A stretch of 64,000 nt of DNA from Doris montereyensis (GCA_037039925.1 JAXRKP010000012.1:273501-337500), one strand, 5' to 3'; shown: positions 1-14,756, counted from the stretch's first letter. The notes: generated by a model not told the origin, from the sequence alone. A program made the numbers and translations.

Positions 1-387
1 GTTATATATGCATGAGTAGATAGATCTAGATGTTCGCGTTATCTAAAGGTTTGCTCTTGTAGTTTGATTCTTGCGTAGTTGGACACCTTGTCGATGATGC
101 CAACTGATGCAAGTCCGTCCGTTGTCGTAGAGGTGGATTTGAAACTTTGTCCAAAGGTTTCCAAGTGTCTCATACGTACATCGCTGTTCTTGTCACGTGT
201 CTCTTGTCCATTAGGAGTGAAATGGGGGAAGTTATAGAGGTGTTATGATGTCTCTCCTTGCAAATAAAAAAAACCCATTAGCGGTACTTCAAAAGGCGAA
301 AGGCTGTGCACAAGAAATGGAAAGTCATTGAATGTAGGAGATTGGAGATAATGCCAGTTAGTTCGTCTGCGGTTTGTCTCAATTTTT
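1..387. other. No gene recognised
   Basis: Mixed-complexity sequence with no splice-bounded open frame or known repeat that I can identify. Confidence 0.5.
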
Positions 388-552
<165 letters not shown>

Positions 553-555
<3 letters not shown>

Positions 556-895
556 ACACTTGACAAACATTCACGCATGAAACAATTTATAATCAACACT
601 CTTTCAGATAGGAAATTTATCCTAGCAGCCCCAAAAACATTTTTAAACAGGCAACCGCTGGTTATCAATGTTGTTAGTTGTGTGGTGAGACAAATAAGTT
701 GTGTGTGCGTATGTAGGGGGGGTGTTCTGATGTGGTCTTCGAAAAGAATCTCTGTCTTTCATTGACAGCTGTTTCAAAAAATCAGACTACATTTATTATT
801 TATCGTGTGCACGTTAGCAAACCGGCTCCAGTTCACCAGATAATGGGTTTATCTCTGTTGTTTATATTATTGCCATTGTTTCTAGACACAACCCA

Positions 896-899
<4 letters not shown>
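553..899. other. No gene recognised
   Basis: Ordinary sequence between two CT tracts, nothing identified. Confidence 0.5.
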
Positions 900-957
<58 letters not shown>

Positions 958-974
958 ACTCTCTCTCTCTCTCT
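900..974. repeat. (CT)n microsatellite
   Basis: Two CT runs separated by TTCTA. Confidence 0.98.
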
Positions 975-1649
975 TACATCAGAGTGGGTGATTTGCAGGA
1001 GCTGTTTCCCTTTTAGTATCTCTCTTAACTTTCATCATTCTGTTCCATCTAGAATATAAGTTGTCCACGAAACAATGAAAAACATAAATAATTGATTAGT
1101 CATCATAAAAAATACAGTGTATTTCATCGTTCTGAAAGTCCTAAGGCATCTACATGTCATGTGTAAGCTGTACAGAAAAGTTAACCCTGATTGTTTTTGA
1201 TTAATAATAAAAACGGCAGGTCGACCGATCGCGTATTGGCATGTGTCTGTATTTATAGTTTACGGGTATATGAATAAATTAAAAACTATTTTGCTGCTGT
1301 TGTGATGAAAACAGAACAAGATATGCCCGCCAACTTTTAAATTTTGCCTGCGTGACTTTCTGGGGTTTTTTCCCTTCTTTTTATTATGTGTTGGGGCGGG
1401 GTGGGGGTGTGTTTTATTTACAGGGGGTCGGGGATTTTCATAGATAAATGATTGGAATATCAGGGTTAACGAAAAGAATATTTTTTTGGTGTAATATTAA
1501 TTAATTTAAGACATTTAAAAAAAATAGCCTATTCATTAATGTGTATTTTGAAGAATGTTATTCATTTAATCAAAATCTCCTATAAAATTGGTCAGGGGCG
1601 TTTCGATTTATGTGTTTTTGGTCAGAACTCCAGTCAAAATGATGTATTA
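975..1649. other. No gene recognised
   Basis: AT-rich with a G-rich patch at 1390-1430. No open frame of interest. Confidence 0.5.
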
Positions 1650-1772
1650 ATAGATATATATATATATATTGAAAATATATATATATATATTATATATATA
1701 TATATATAAAATATATATATATATATATATATATATTGAAAATATATATATATATAAAATATATATATATAA
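1650..1772. repeat. Interrupted (AT)n
   Basis: Alternating AT with repeated ATTGAAAATAT interruptions. Confidence 0.95.
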
Positions 1773-1918
1773 ATGCATTATCATAACCCTTTGTCAAGGA
1801 CTGGCGAAGGCTATAATCTTTTGAACTCAAATGTTACAGACGTCTACTCATCATCAAATGATACGATAATTTTACTAACAAAACAGTACTGGGGCGTATT
1901 GTATATATAAATAATGAA

Positions 1919-1919
1919 A

Positions 1920-2010
<91 letters not shown>
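1919..2010. repeat. (AT)n microsatellite
   Basis: About 45 AT repeats just upstream of the 46-bp satellite. Confidence 0.98.
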
Positions 2011-2013
<3 letters not shown>

Positions 2014-2159
2014 AATGGCAACGTTTGAAGGAAATGGTAATGTTTGTCCCGGAAGCCAGGACTCTTTGGGCACATCTGCATAATGTCTTGACGATCGAAT
2101 TACACAGACAACACTCACCGGCATTGTGGAAGGCAAGAATAAGAAAGAAAGGCCAAAGA

Positions 2160-2697
2160 CAGTAGAGACATGTCTGATGTATTGACGTCATCACAGACAG
2201 AACTACACTAGATATATGCCTGATGTATTGACGTCATCACAGACTGGACTACACTAGAGATATGTCTGATGTATTGACGTCATCACAGACTGAACTACAC
2301 TAGAGATATGTCTGATGTATTGACGTCATCACAGACTGGACTACACTAGAGATATGTCTGATGTAATGACGTCATCACAGACTGGACTACTAGAGATATG
2401 TCTGATGTATTGACGTCATCACAGACTGGACTACACTAGAGATATATCTGATGTATTGACGTCATCACAGACTGGACTACATTAGAGATATGTCTGTGTA
2501 TTGACGACATCACAGACTGGACTACACTAGAGGTATTTTTGATGTATTGACAGAGACTTTTTGATGTATTGACATCACAGACTGGACTAACTACATTAGA
2601 GATATGTCTGTGTCAACATATTGACGACATCACAGACTGGACTACACTAGAGGTATGTTTGATGTATTGACGACATCACAGACTGGACTACACTGAG
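2160..2697. repeat. 46-bp satellite carrying TGACGTCA
   Basis: About 11 tandem units of the form ATGTCTGATGTATTGACG...TCATCACAGACTGGACTACACTAGAGAT. Seven successive units hold a perfect TGACGTCA palindrome at 2183, 2229, 2275, 2321, 2367, 2411 and 2457. Later units are decayed to TTGACGACATCAC. Confidence 0.95.
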
Positions 2698-2699
2698 TC

Positions 2700-3270
2700 T
2701 ATACGGTTGTGCTTAGATGATTATATACGAGAGCAAGAGTCATTGAAAATGCATGGATGTTATTACCTCTGTAATTGAAAATGATGGCAAGATGATTATA
2801 AAATATACATGAAGATGGCTTGAGATGATTTATCAACACCAACGACGGGCAGTAAATTAACTCAAGTCAGGCAGCAAGAAAATTAAGTCAAGTCAGGCAT
2901 GACTACTTCCTCAAAGTATGGCCACAATGGTATTATTCAGATGGGTATGCACCACGTGGGTTGTGTTGACGTAGAAGTAGGCTTGAACGATAGTAGTGAT
3001 ACTATTCAAACCGTTCACATTTAATCATTATATTATACCTGTAATTGAAAATGATGGTTTGGGTAGATGATTATATGCGTACAATGACTCAAACATGTGA
3101 TTGAAAATGATGGCTTGGGTAGATGATTATATACCTCTGTGATTGAAAATGATGGTTTGGGTAGATGATTATATACCTCTGTGATTGAAAATGATGGCTT
3201 GGGTAGATGATTATATATCTCTGATACACCTAATTGAAAATGATGGCTTGAGTAGATGATTATATACCAA
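2700..3270. repeat. 42-bp minisatellite
   Basis: Units containing TTGAAAATGATGGTTTGGG and TAGATGATTATATACCTCT. Scattered in 2700-2830, then five nearly regular copies from 3033 to 3265. Confidence 0.9.
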
Positions 3271-3289
3271 TACATGCTCCACTCTCTCA

Positions 3290-3290
3290 T

Positions 3291-3354
<64 letters not shown>

Positions 3355-3377
3355 CTCTGTCTCTGTCTCTCTCTCTT

Positions 3378-3410
<33 letters not shown>

Positions 3411-3429
3411 TTTTGTTTCTCTGTGTGTT

Positions 3430-3519
<90 letters not shown>

Positions 3520-3526
3520 CCTCCCA
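3290..3526. repeat. (CT)n/(CTGT)n microsatellite
   Basis: CT repeats with GTGT and TTTCTG interruptions. Confidence 0.98.
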
Positions 3527-3984
3527 AATACCAAACACATTTAACCCCTGCCATTCTCATTCTCTCTCTGGCTATTCTCTGCACTGTTGTACTCTGTAAT
3601 GTCGATAATGATTGTATTTTGATGTGTTCCCCTAGCTTTTGCTTGCAGGCGACTTCTCTCATTCTTTCGCGCCACTGACAGGCAGCCTAATGTTTATAAT
3701 TATATTGTAATGTGGTGGGAGTCATGTCCTCCAACCAATGCGCCAATCTTAGCCTTGCATAGCCAACATTAACCCGGTTAATTCAATTCATTTAACATCT
3801 GATGCACTGATTTCTTGGGTTTTTTCCCCTTTTTTTCTTATCTCCAATGTGTTTGGTGTGTTTATGTTTTGTTCAGTAAGAGTAATATATATATCGATGA
3901 TGTTTTTTTTTTCCCCCCCATCTGTTAACGGTTTGTCATACCCGGTTGGCAAGCGATTCTGGTTAAGTTAACTCCTTTTCACTA
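3527..3984. other. No gene recognised
   Basis: Includes homopolymer T and C runs near 3905-3920, nothing else. Confidence 0.5.
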
Positions 3985-4198
3985 TCTCATCTTGCTGTTT
4001 CGTCTGAATTCACCATGAGATTACCGCACATCATGGTGAACGGGTAAACAAAGAAACCTTATTTTTTTGCCTGCAGTTTACTTTTATATCTTTTTTTTTT
4101 TTTATTTTTACACTTACTATAAATCTTTTCACTGGATGTTGTGAATGGGCGGTGGGCGGGTGATACTGGTAGGTTCTATTGCTATTCTTTCACTCGTT

Positions 4199-4275
<77 letters not shown>

Positions 4276-4395
4276 CATCTTGTTGTTTCGTCTCAATCCT
4301 TCCTGAGATCACTGTATATCATATGGTGGACGGGGCAATTTTAAATGAAACTTAACACGAACAAACCTTTGTCTGCCTTTTTTACTTTACTTTGA
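3985..4395. repeat. Local direct duplication of about 110 bp
   Basis: 3985-4095 and 4272-4395 share CATCTTG.TGTTTCGTCT, GAGATYAC near the middle, CATGGTGAACGGG / TATGGTGGACGGG, and a tail with TTTACTTT. Diverged, and separated by microsatellite. Confidence 0.75.
4199..4271. repeat. (CA)n(TA)n microsatellite
   Basis: Ten CA then about 26 TA repeats, lying between the two copies of the duplication at 3985-4395. Confidence 0.97.
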
Positions 4396-4424
4396 TTTCA
4401 CACTCCTCCTCTGAGCTTCTCTTT

Positions 4425-4570
4425 GCCATCACAGTCGTGGGTTCCAGCCCGGCAAGTTGAAAAGTTATCTGGAGTTTTTAGTCGGGTAAAGCACCCCCCC
4501 CCCCCTCCCGCCGCGTCCAGGTAGGTGGATCGACACGTAGCCCTATTAGAGACGGACATTTTGGCATTTT
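4425..4570 (+). mobile_element. tRNA-derived SINE, fragment
   Basis: Contains GGGTTCCAGCCC (B-box-like) and TCCAGGTAGGTGGAT, then a GAGACGGA core shared with the better copies at 47.8, 51.1 and 55.0 kb. A run of 14 C interrupts it. Confidence 0.65.
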
Positions 4571-4884
4571 TAAAAGCCATTGTAAAAGCATTGGCGGCCT
4601 AGTAAGTGGGTCTCTCATTTCTTACAATAACAATGTGTGTCAAATACTGCATGGCCAGTATGTCAACGAAATAGTCAATCTTACTTTTGTCATCGGCCAA
4701 GGGGAACCAGGAGAGGCAGACGTAAACACCAGAGATTTCAGACAATTGAGACTGCCAAAATTTCATTGCTCACGTCCCCCCCCCGCTGTGTCACGAAAGA
4801 GGCTGAAGCCAATCAAATCTACTATTAGTATATTAGTATTAGCACTGAACACCAACCGAGACTGTTGTCAATGACACACACAAA

Positions 4885-6095
4885 CACACCTGCACTTCAA
4901 CACTTGGTCGGTGTGTAATAAATCTAGTGTAATATATGAACACATTCTATCATTAGACCCTGACATCATATTCATCACAGGAACGTGGCAGAACGACAAC
5001 AGTCATTTCGTTGACAATCAACTCATTCCAAGCGGCTACAAATTTAATATTTTCGGAAAGATTGAAGCAATGGCTGTGGTGGATATTTTCTTGTAATACA
5101 TTATGTATTATGTTATTGTAAACAAATATTTGACATGAAATTATTACCAAATTCTAAAACAGAAATGTTTGAATATATGTAACATTTCAATTTAAACATA
5201 ACAATACCATATGTCACCATAACGTTCTCTACCATCTACCGCCCCCTCCCCCTCTACTACACGCCGCAATGCAATGCCGTTCAAAGATTTCATTCAGGAA
5301 TTTGAAAATGTCGACCTTGACGCGTCTCATTTGGAAAATAAAGTTATTCTGGGCGATTTCAACATTCACATTGACAACCTGAAACAAAGTGTAAAATCTG
5401 CCACACACAATCAAGGACATATATTATATATAATATATATCTTCTTTAATAAGCCATGCATCAAGCAACATAGTCCAAAAAAGATAAACATTGAGGAACA
5501 TATTTTTCGGACCATCTCTCTGTCCAATTCATCCGAGCTATCAACAAACCTGGTCGTCCAAAGAAGGAAATAAGATATCGGAAGACGAAATCTATAGTAT
5601 AGACCCTAAATAGCTTCCAAAATGACATCCTCAATTCTGATCTAGAAAATAAAATCCATGAAGGAGAGAGAAATTGAAGATAAAGTATCACTTTTCAATG
5701 AAACCCTAACTCATATTAGACAAACATGGCCCCGTCCAAATTAAAAACGTAATGATCCGGCCACAAGCTCAATGGTTTAATCGATGAAACTCGAGACATC
5801 AAACAAAAGGTCAGATCCGCCGAAAAAATGTCTACAGGCGCTCAAATCTAAAAGTCCGTCGCGAAATATATATATATATATATCTAAAATTGAAAAACCA
5901 GACGAACGCATTCATCCAGAGGACATGCGCAAAATATAATATAAAAGAATCTTTGCAATCATGCAATTCCAGGCCACTAACGCCCTGATCACATGACAAG
6001 AAAGCCTATGACCATGACCATCGCACACTGGCCCTAACGAACTTGCCTCTCGTTTCTTGGAATATTTCAACATCAAAATTGTCATGGTCGGTTGG
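4885..6095 (+). mobile_element. CR1/L2-like LINE fragment, endonuclease region
   Basis: Decayed frames read SLDPDIIFITGTWQND (the usual ETW motif with Glu replaced), LIPSGYKFNIFGK, LENKVILGDFNIHIDN (5330-5385), IRYRKTKS, DETRDIKQKVRSAEK and LASRFLEYFNIK. This is the order of the endonuclease and linker of CR1/L2/Rex-type LINEs. The fragment runs into an AT-rich satellite with no reverse transcriptase. Stops and shifts throughout make it non-functional. Confidence 0.8.
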
Positions 6096-6149
6096 TAGGC
6101 AGTACTGTTTAATGTCTTCTTACTTCTTTCCTTTCTCTTTCGTCAATTC

Positions 6150-7030
<881 letters not shown>

Positions 7031-7389
7031 ATATGATGCAAACAAGTTTTGACTTAGCATTATAAACACTACTGCACCATTTGCTAATAATCTAAAATCG
7101 TTCAAAATATTATTATATAATAAAATATTCGCATTTTAAAAAATCTAGGTGAGAACTCAGTTAATGTCTGATGAGTTAAAAATGTAATACAATGTAACAT
7201 CAAAAAGTATCATGCCAGGTGGCAAGTACTTAGTCCCACCCACTGAGCAAATGAGTACAGTATCAGTAGTAGCAATTCTTCTACGGTTCATTGGACCTCA
7301 AATCTATGAGGTAAGTAGCATACAATTAGATCTATCACACATATGATTATATTGGAGTCTTGATGTAAATCTAGGTCATCATAACCTAC

Positions 7390-8400
7390 TTTATTTAGGT
7401 CACTTTTTAAAGTCACACCAAGGGAAAGGTGTCTTCACTATCAAACTATTTAATAAACTTTTCAATATTGAAACTAAGGAGAAACAATCATTTAGACAAG
7501 AAGACATTTGTATCGATTTATACATCACCTCTCTTTCAGAATATCATCCACAATTTACTTTTAGAAATTAGCAATATGAAGGGAATATGTTGCATCATAA
7601 CTAAGTACATTACTGATTACTTAAAAGTTGACAAACCAAATACAGGACAGGTTGATAATGTTGCTCCCCCCCAAAAAAAAAAAGGTAGAAAAATCCATGG
7701 TTTTTCCACTTCCAATTCATTATCAATTGTTACTCCAAAGTATAATTTATAGTTTGTTACTTGTTCAACAATCTCGTTTTTTTTTTTTTGAGAGAGCTTT
7801 GATTTTTTCTTGCAGTAGTTAGTAACTAGTTCTTTTGTTTTTCCAACCTTTAGGTGGACGGCATAGAGGTATCACATCATTCAACAAATTTTGAAATCTA
7901 TGTCCTATAAATTGATAAGACCCTGAGTGGTTGTGTCATCAAATTTTAAGAGAGGAGTGTCTAGGTTGAAACTTCTACAACCGTTTATAAAAGTGTAAGT
8001 TGTGAAAATAATTGGAGATAAGACACATCCCTGTGGACCTCCTGTGTTGATGGTTATAAATGGTGTTTCATAGTTTTCCATTGATTTCCAGATCTTGTTC
8101 TAAAAGTTATTGACCCAAGATATAAAAATGATTTGTTTAAAGATCAAATCGTTTCTGAATAATGAGATTTATTTAGCGCAGGAAAAGTCGAAAACAGAAT
8201 TCTACATTATTTAAACTATGAGATTTAAGATGTCATGGTATAAGTGTTGTCTGTCATTTACAATGTTTGTGATTTTTTGTGGTGTTTTCATTCAATATCT
8301 CCTCGAGGAATTTCAAGTTAGATAAAATTTAGTAGTCACTTTTATTGTTTAGTTTAGAGAAGCCAGCGATACATCTCAATCAAAACGAAAGACATCTTAG
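7390..8400 (-). mobile_element. CR1/Rex-like LINE fragment, reverse transcriptase half
   Basis: On the minus strand: ITINTGGPQGCVLSPIIFTT (about 8045), LLKFDDTTTQGLIN (FADD lacking its Ala, about 7940), VGKTKELVTNY (7840) and a YFGVTIDNELE-like block (7745), followed by decayed C-terminal sequence. These are palm and thumb motifs in family order. The opposite-strand open frame at 7429-7752 is a shadow of this relic. Confidence 0.8.
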
Positions 8401-10456
8401 AAGATCAGATGATTCTTACCATCAGGAATATTATAAGGCTTTTAAATTCAAATGCATCACTATGATTTATTTACAACATTGTCATGCATAAAAAGTATTC
8501 TTAAATTAACTATTATATATAATATAACTCATTTGTGATAACGTTCAGTTACGATAATTATACATACTTTACGTTACATATATATGTATGTATATACTTT
8601 TATGTATGATCATACTTTGTTATTTCTTACCATAGTCCATAGTGACTATTCGTCATTAATGACGAGTACCTGAGAGAAAAATGCTATTCATCATTAGTAT
8701 CGGATGTATTGCCGATTATGGATGATGAAACAAGTACCGTTTTATTCTCATCGATTTTCGAGTACGTTCTCGCGGTAAGCGTGTTATTTCATTGTTCTCA
8801 GCGTCATTCATAAAGTTGATTGCCGCAGGCTAAACTTTTGACTCATATTATATCAAGATTTTATTTAAAAAACAAATACAGAAACCCGAAAAAGAACAAA
8901 ACGTTCTTAAATGAGAAAGTACACCAAGAATGTAAAGACTGAGAGAGAGAGAGATCGAGGAGAGGACAAGACCAAGAAAGAAGGAGAGACACACAAACAT
9001 GTGTTACAAGACTGAGTGAGAGAGAGAGAAATTATAAATAGGGTTAATAAATATATGTGTGTAGGTTATGTAATCTTTATATGTATGTGTGTGTATTCAC
9101 CAACAAATGATGTATTTCATTGTTCTGTCGATGTAAATATACATATAAATAACATTCATATGATTTTTACTTGTATGTGATCAAATTTCCCCTTCTGGGA
9201 TGAATTTAAAAAGTATTATTATCATTTATTTATTATAATATACATTTATCAAAATTATCATTCTTGAGCTAGAATCTAGATAGATCTAGACTGAGGCCTC
9301 AGACGATGTCATACCCTTCGATTATAATTTTAAATTTGGATCTGATCTCAGCATGATAGCAACAGAAAGCTAAATAAAATAATATAGAAAAGACCAAAAA
9401 GCTTAACTAACTAAAAAAAAAGTCTATGAGAGACTAAGACTTGAATAGTCCGTAGACTTACAATGGATATGACCATCGCTAGATTCTAGATCGCACTAGA
9501 CCTACTTAGATCTACACTTGTATAGATCTATACAACTAGCAATTAGATCTAGATCTAGAGTCGAGCCAATTCACTAAAAGAACAGGACAGTGAATGGGAA
9601 CATTGCCAGTGTAAGCAAGAGAGAAAAAGTTTTGTTTTTTCCCTCTGACAACACGGTTGCTGACCACACGGTGTCAAAAAGTTCACTTACCTCGCTCTCA
9701 CCGTCTAATTCACAAACAGTCCAACTTCAAAAGGCATTGATATCCACAAAATAATCCAGGTTAAAAGAGAAAAAACAATCCAAGAATGAATTAATCGTGA
9801 AACAAGACCGGTCAAACCTCTATGACAAGAGATGCCGTGCACTCTTCCTCTCCTAGCCTGAAGTGGGGGAATAAGGGAGAAAAGTGGAAAACTAAAATGT
9901 GGGAGTCGACAGTAAAAAATAAACGAAGCGCTTATAACGCGTGAACGCCACAAAGTAAACGAGCAATGCTATGTTGAAAGCTCGCTCTTTCATGGCGAGA
10001 AGGTGGGTACCGACACAAGGGTCGCGAAATCGATTCAAACTCAAATGGTGCCCAATGATTTTCTTCTTCCTCTCTTGTATTTGTCTGGCCTTTGCTCATA
10101 CGGGGCTTAGTATTGTTTCATATCATTATTCCTCACTAACAGTATCAATGGCAGCTGCTGCTGACTGAATGCTTAATGTGGCTTGCCGCCAGTGACTCAC
10201 CGGTGAGTTAGTAACGGACGCTAAACAATTTCCATTATTTCATTGTATTAATATCACAGTCTATTGAGCAATATTCATTCTCTGATGACAGCAGTCATAT
10301 AATTTCATAGCCATGCACACTGACAGCATGACCACCAATTGGAAGAGTCAGTTTTAATGTGACGAAGAGAAATAAACGAAAATTGCAGTTTACTACAAAT
10401 TGAAGGAGGAAGAGAAGAGAAAGAAGATAACAACGAAGAAGAAAAAGAAGGGAGAG
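8401..10456. other. No gene identified; one donor-like site
   Basis: AT-rich. GA-rich patch at 8940-9030. On the minus strand a consensus donor GAGCGAG|GTAAGTGAA at 9691 follows a less AT-rich stretch with several CpGs (9690-10040), which could be a first exon and promoter of an unidentified gene. Nothing confirms this. Confidence 0.3.
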
Positions 10457-10473
10457 AGAGAGAGAGAGCTAGT

Positions 10474-10548
<75 letters not shown>

Positions 10549-10563
10549 AGAGAGAGAGAGAAT

Positions 10564-10653
<90 letters not shown>
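10457..10653. repeat. (GA)n(GT)n(GA)n microsatellite
   Basis: GA runs with a central GT block at 10563-10588. Confidence 0.98.
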
Positions 10654-10659
10654 AGAGAG

Positions 10660-11518
10660 AAAGCTGCGAAATACAAGGGATGTTATCAATGTATAAATAT
10701 ATGACACATGAAAGTAATTCGCCCCTGACAATTTGAAAAAAAAAGATAGATAGTCTAAGACTCACGTGTGTGGCTAGGGGTCATTTGGAACATGAACTGA
10801 AAGACATCACATTGACACAATGAAAAGTTTTATTGTGATAATATGTATATATACAAGAATGAAGTTGAATAAGGAACAGGACATGACAGAACGACAGAAA
10901 TTCAACTGACACACCCTTTTGTCAACATACTACGGTATTTCAGTGTTTGCCAACGCAGTGTCGATATGAGTCACTTCTACCACCCGAAATTACATGCACC
11001 GCTTTTTGTCCTGTCTTTCATACCATGTTCAAATGTAGTTACCTTTTCCTTCACGCTATAATTATTTGTCCTTGTGGTTGACGATAGATTATGATATATA
11101 TGAAAAAGATAGTGTTGCTTGATGTTTATTTCTGCAGATAACAAATTGAAAACACCTGAGTTAAAAAAGAACATAGAAGTAATAAATTATGATTTTAAAA
11201 CGAAACTCATGTAGGATCTACAGATAAGGCACAATGTAACACAGAGATAGGAGCTTCTTAAAGTTCGTGTCAACTTCCCAGTGGTCTTCATTTAGCAGAT
11301 TATGATGTGAGTACTTTTTGTATTTAAAAAACCCAACGTATTACGGAACACCTAGGCTATACCTTGTCTCTGCGACTACGGGAACATCCAAGTATACTAC
11401 GTCATCAATCCCTGCGTTTATCCCAAATTGGATTTGACACCAAGAGAAACAGAACAAACATATGACGTTTCGTGTATACCTGTTCGTCAAACAACAAACG
11501 AGGAATATATACAGTTAA
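10660..11518. other. No gene recognised
   Basis: AT-rich, no repeat or splice-bounded open frame identified. Confidence 0.5.
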
Positions 11519-11520
11519 TA

Positions 11521-11700
11521 CAGTCACATCTCGGTTGTCCGGACTTGATAATTCGGGTGTCTCGATAATCCGAACAGATGAGATGGGACGGATTTTTTCT
11601 TCTTTATTTGTACACGATAATCCGGAAATTCGGATTCCGGATCCAAACATATAGAGTTTATGCTTCGATAATCCGAACACTCAGCTGTTCGAGATAGCGT
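11521..11700 (+). mobile_element. pogo/Tigger-like transposon end, fragment
   Basis: Begins CAGTCACATCTCGGTTGTCC after a TA and carries repeated CGATAATCCG and TTCGGAT motifs, the style of Tigger/pogo termini. The matching opposite terminus was not found. Confidence 0.5.
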
Positions 11701-11840
11701 AGCCAATCCGTTAACAGTCCATCAAAGTCACCCGACGCGACTTTCCTGTCGCCCATTCAGCCATACCATTTAGCAATTTTCTTTGTCTCTGTTCCGTCTC
11801 TGTCTGCCTGCCTCGCCTGTCTTGTCTCGGCTGTCTCTCT

Positions 11841-12023
<183 letters not shown>

Positions 12024-12029
12024 GGGGAG

Positions 12030-12360
12030 AGATAATACACAGATAAACCAGGGAAAAAAAAGGGTGGGGTGGGGGGGGATTTTTAAGTTTCCTCAAGGGT
12101 AATTTTTCTGAATTCGGAGTTTGTTTTGTATTTTTAGAGGGGTTGGTTTAGATTTTTGTTTTCTATTCTGTGTTGTATCTTTATGTGTTTTATGTCTTTT
12201 AATTTTTGTTGTTGAGAAGGCGATTGCCACCAGTTACTGTTATTGTGATGGGTTGAGGATAGCAAAGATAATAAAACGAATTTCAGAAACAATAATTTTA
12301 ACAATCGAATTAAAAAAAAAAATAACTTAAAATTTAAAATATGGTAAACTTTATTGCTCT
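12030..12360. other. No gene recognised
   Basis: G-rich run at 12063-12080, otherwise AT-rich sequence. Confidence 0.5.
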
Positions 12361-12362
12361 GA

Positions 12363-12724
<362 letters not shown>

Positions 12725-13046
12725 TGCATATTGATGCGGCGTATGGAACAAAACTGTCGAAGTGTGGACACCATTGCTGTGGCTGTGGCTGTGGCTGTGA
12801 GTGTGACTGTGACACTTGCTGGTTTCACACCTTCAAAGTCAAAGCAGGATGAAGAAAGAAGGGTCGACCACAAAGACTTTCCCAGGTATATAAGAATAAT
12901 AATAACTATAACTGTTGTAGTACATTGTGATGAAGTTGAATAGGCCAATCTGCTGTCATTGTCATCGATAATTCACATCTCTGGGATTGCATTGATGTTT
13001 CAACGCCAGGCTAAAGCAGGAGTTATGAGAAGTAGAAGATGCCAAA

Positions 13047-13895
13047 TTGTGTCTAAGTTCAAACGGTGTCCAAGTTCAAATGGTGTCCAAGTTCAAACGG
13101 TGTCCAAGTTCAAATGGTGTCCAAATTCAAATGGTGTCCAAATTCAAACGGTGTCCAAATTCAAATGGTGTCCAAATTCAAACGGTGTCCAAGTTCAAAC
13201 GGTGTCCAAGTTCAAACGGTGTCCAAATTCAAACGGTGTCCAAGTTCAAATGGTGTCCAAATTCAAATGGTGTCCAAATTCAAACGGTGTCCAAATTCAA
13301 ACGGTGTCCAAATTGAAACGGTGTCCAAACTCAAACGGTGTCCAAGTTCAAATGGTGTCCAAATTCAAACGGTGTCCAAATTCAAATTCAAATGGTGTCC
13401 AAATTCAAACGGTGTCCAAGTTCAAGTTGTGTCCAAATTCAAATGGTGTCCAAATTCAAACGGTGTCCAAGTCAAATTGTGTCCAAGTCCAAGTTCAAAC
13501 GGTGTCCAAGTTCAAATGGTGTCCAAGTCCAAGTTCAAATTGTGTCCAAGTCCAAGTTCAAATGGTGTCCAAGTCCAAGTTCAAATTGTGTCCAAGTCCA
13601 AGTTCAAATTGTGTCCAAGTCCAAGTTCAAATGGTGTCCAAGTTCAAATGGTGTCCAAGTTCAAATGGTGTCCAAGTCCAAGTTCAAATTGTGTCCAAGT
13701 CCAAGTTCAAATTGTGTCCAAGTCCAAGTTCAAATTGTGTCCAAGTCCTAGTTCAAATTGTGTCCAAGTCCAAGTTCAAAATGGTGTCCAAGTCCAAGTT
13801 CAAATTGTGTCCAAGTCCAAGTTCAAATTGTGTCCAAGTCCAAGTTCAAATTATGTCCAAGTCCAAGTTCAAATGGTGTCCAAGTTCAAATTGTG
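13047..13895. repeat. 17-bp minisatellite, later units extended to 23 bp
   Basis: About 45 units of GTGTCCAAGTTCAAACG, with A/G and AC/AT/TT variants. From about 13475 many units carry a 6-bp addition (AAGTCC), making 23. No stop occurs in any forward frame of the 17-mer, so long false open frames arise on the plus strand. Confidence 0.95.
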
Positions 13896-14357
13896 CTCCT
13901 CGTCATCAGAATTGACTCAGCTGGAAATCAATGATCTGTCGTGATGTGTAATGTGCATGTGGCACAGAAGTTTGCTTTGCATGCTTTGTTCGGCGCATTG
14001 CCGCCAGCCAAATGTGATCAAGCAGTGGAGTACTTAGAAAGGTCACAACATTGAAACCAGCAAAAGAAAATGTAGAGGAAGGACACATGAAAATCAAATC
14101 CATTTCAGTTAAAAATCGAAAGATAAAACGCAAAATGTTTTTGAAGTTGTAGTTGTAGTTGTAGGCAGAATTTGTCCGTAATGTTTGCGTTTCATCAATA
14201 AAAAATGTGATGTAATCAAATAGTATGTAAATGTAGCTATCAATTTTTCGGAGCTGCATGAGACCATTTAATTGCTTTAATGATTGTAAAATGAATAAGC
14301 AGTTTGTGTGAGCACACACGCATTACGGATTCACCAGTCAACACACAAATAGCAATT

Positions 14358-14543
14358 AGCATGTCATAGGCAAACTGACACTGAAAGATAGTCGAGTCGA
14401 AAGACTGGCTGCGCTTTACAAACCTGCTTTTCGGCAAAAGCTTGAAGTTAGAGCTAAACCACCTATCGTATCACTATCGTCCACAAATCTTTGGTCAGAA
14501 AGGTCATGTTGGCAGCGTGGAAAGATTTACAGATCAAAAAGGA
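14358..14543 (+). other. Weak candidate exon with a good donor
   Basis: An open frame without Met (KDSRVERLAALYKPAFRQKL ... RGKIYRSKR) ends at a consensus donor AAGGAG|GTGAGT at about 14543. No recognised domain, no partner exon. Most likely chance. Confidence 0.15.
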
Positions 14544-14756
14544 GGTGAGTTAATTCAGTTAAAAAGATAGTGCACACTTAATGTTAATTATAATATTTAT
14601 CCATTAGATATTGATCTAAAAACTTTTATTTATTCTATTTGGTCTTTAATTAGTTTAATCACTCATGTCATTCCGTTTTACCTGCAAACCAGTTTAGAAG
14701 AAAAATGCAATATTCTTCACTTTTCTTGTTCAGGTTGAACAAACGCTTCTAACAAC

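Noticed and set aside
1834..2194. Open frames rich in Ile-Tyr across AT runs, here and at 6.0-7.0 kb
   Set aside because: Translations of (AT)n repeats, with no protein-like flanks.
12959..13944. 318-codon and 292-codon open frames
   Set aside because: They arise from a 17-bp repeat that has no stop in any forward frame. No splice or start context supports a gene.
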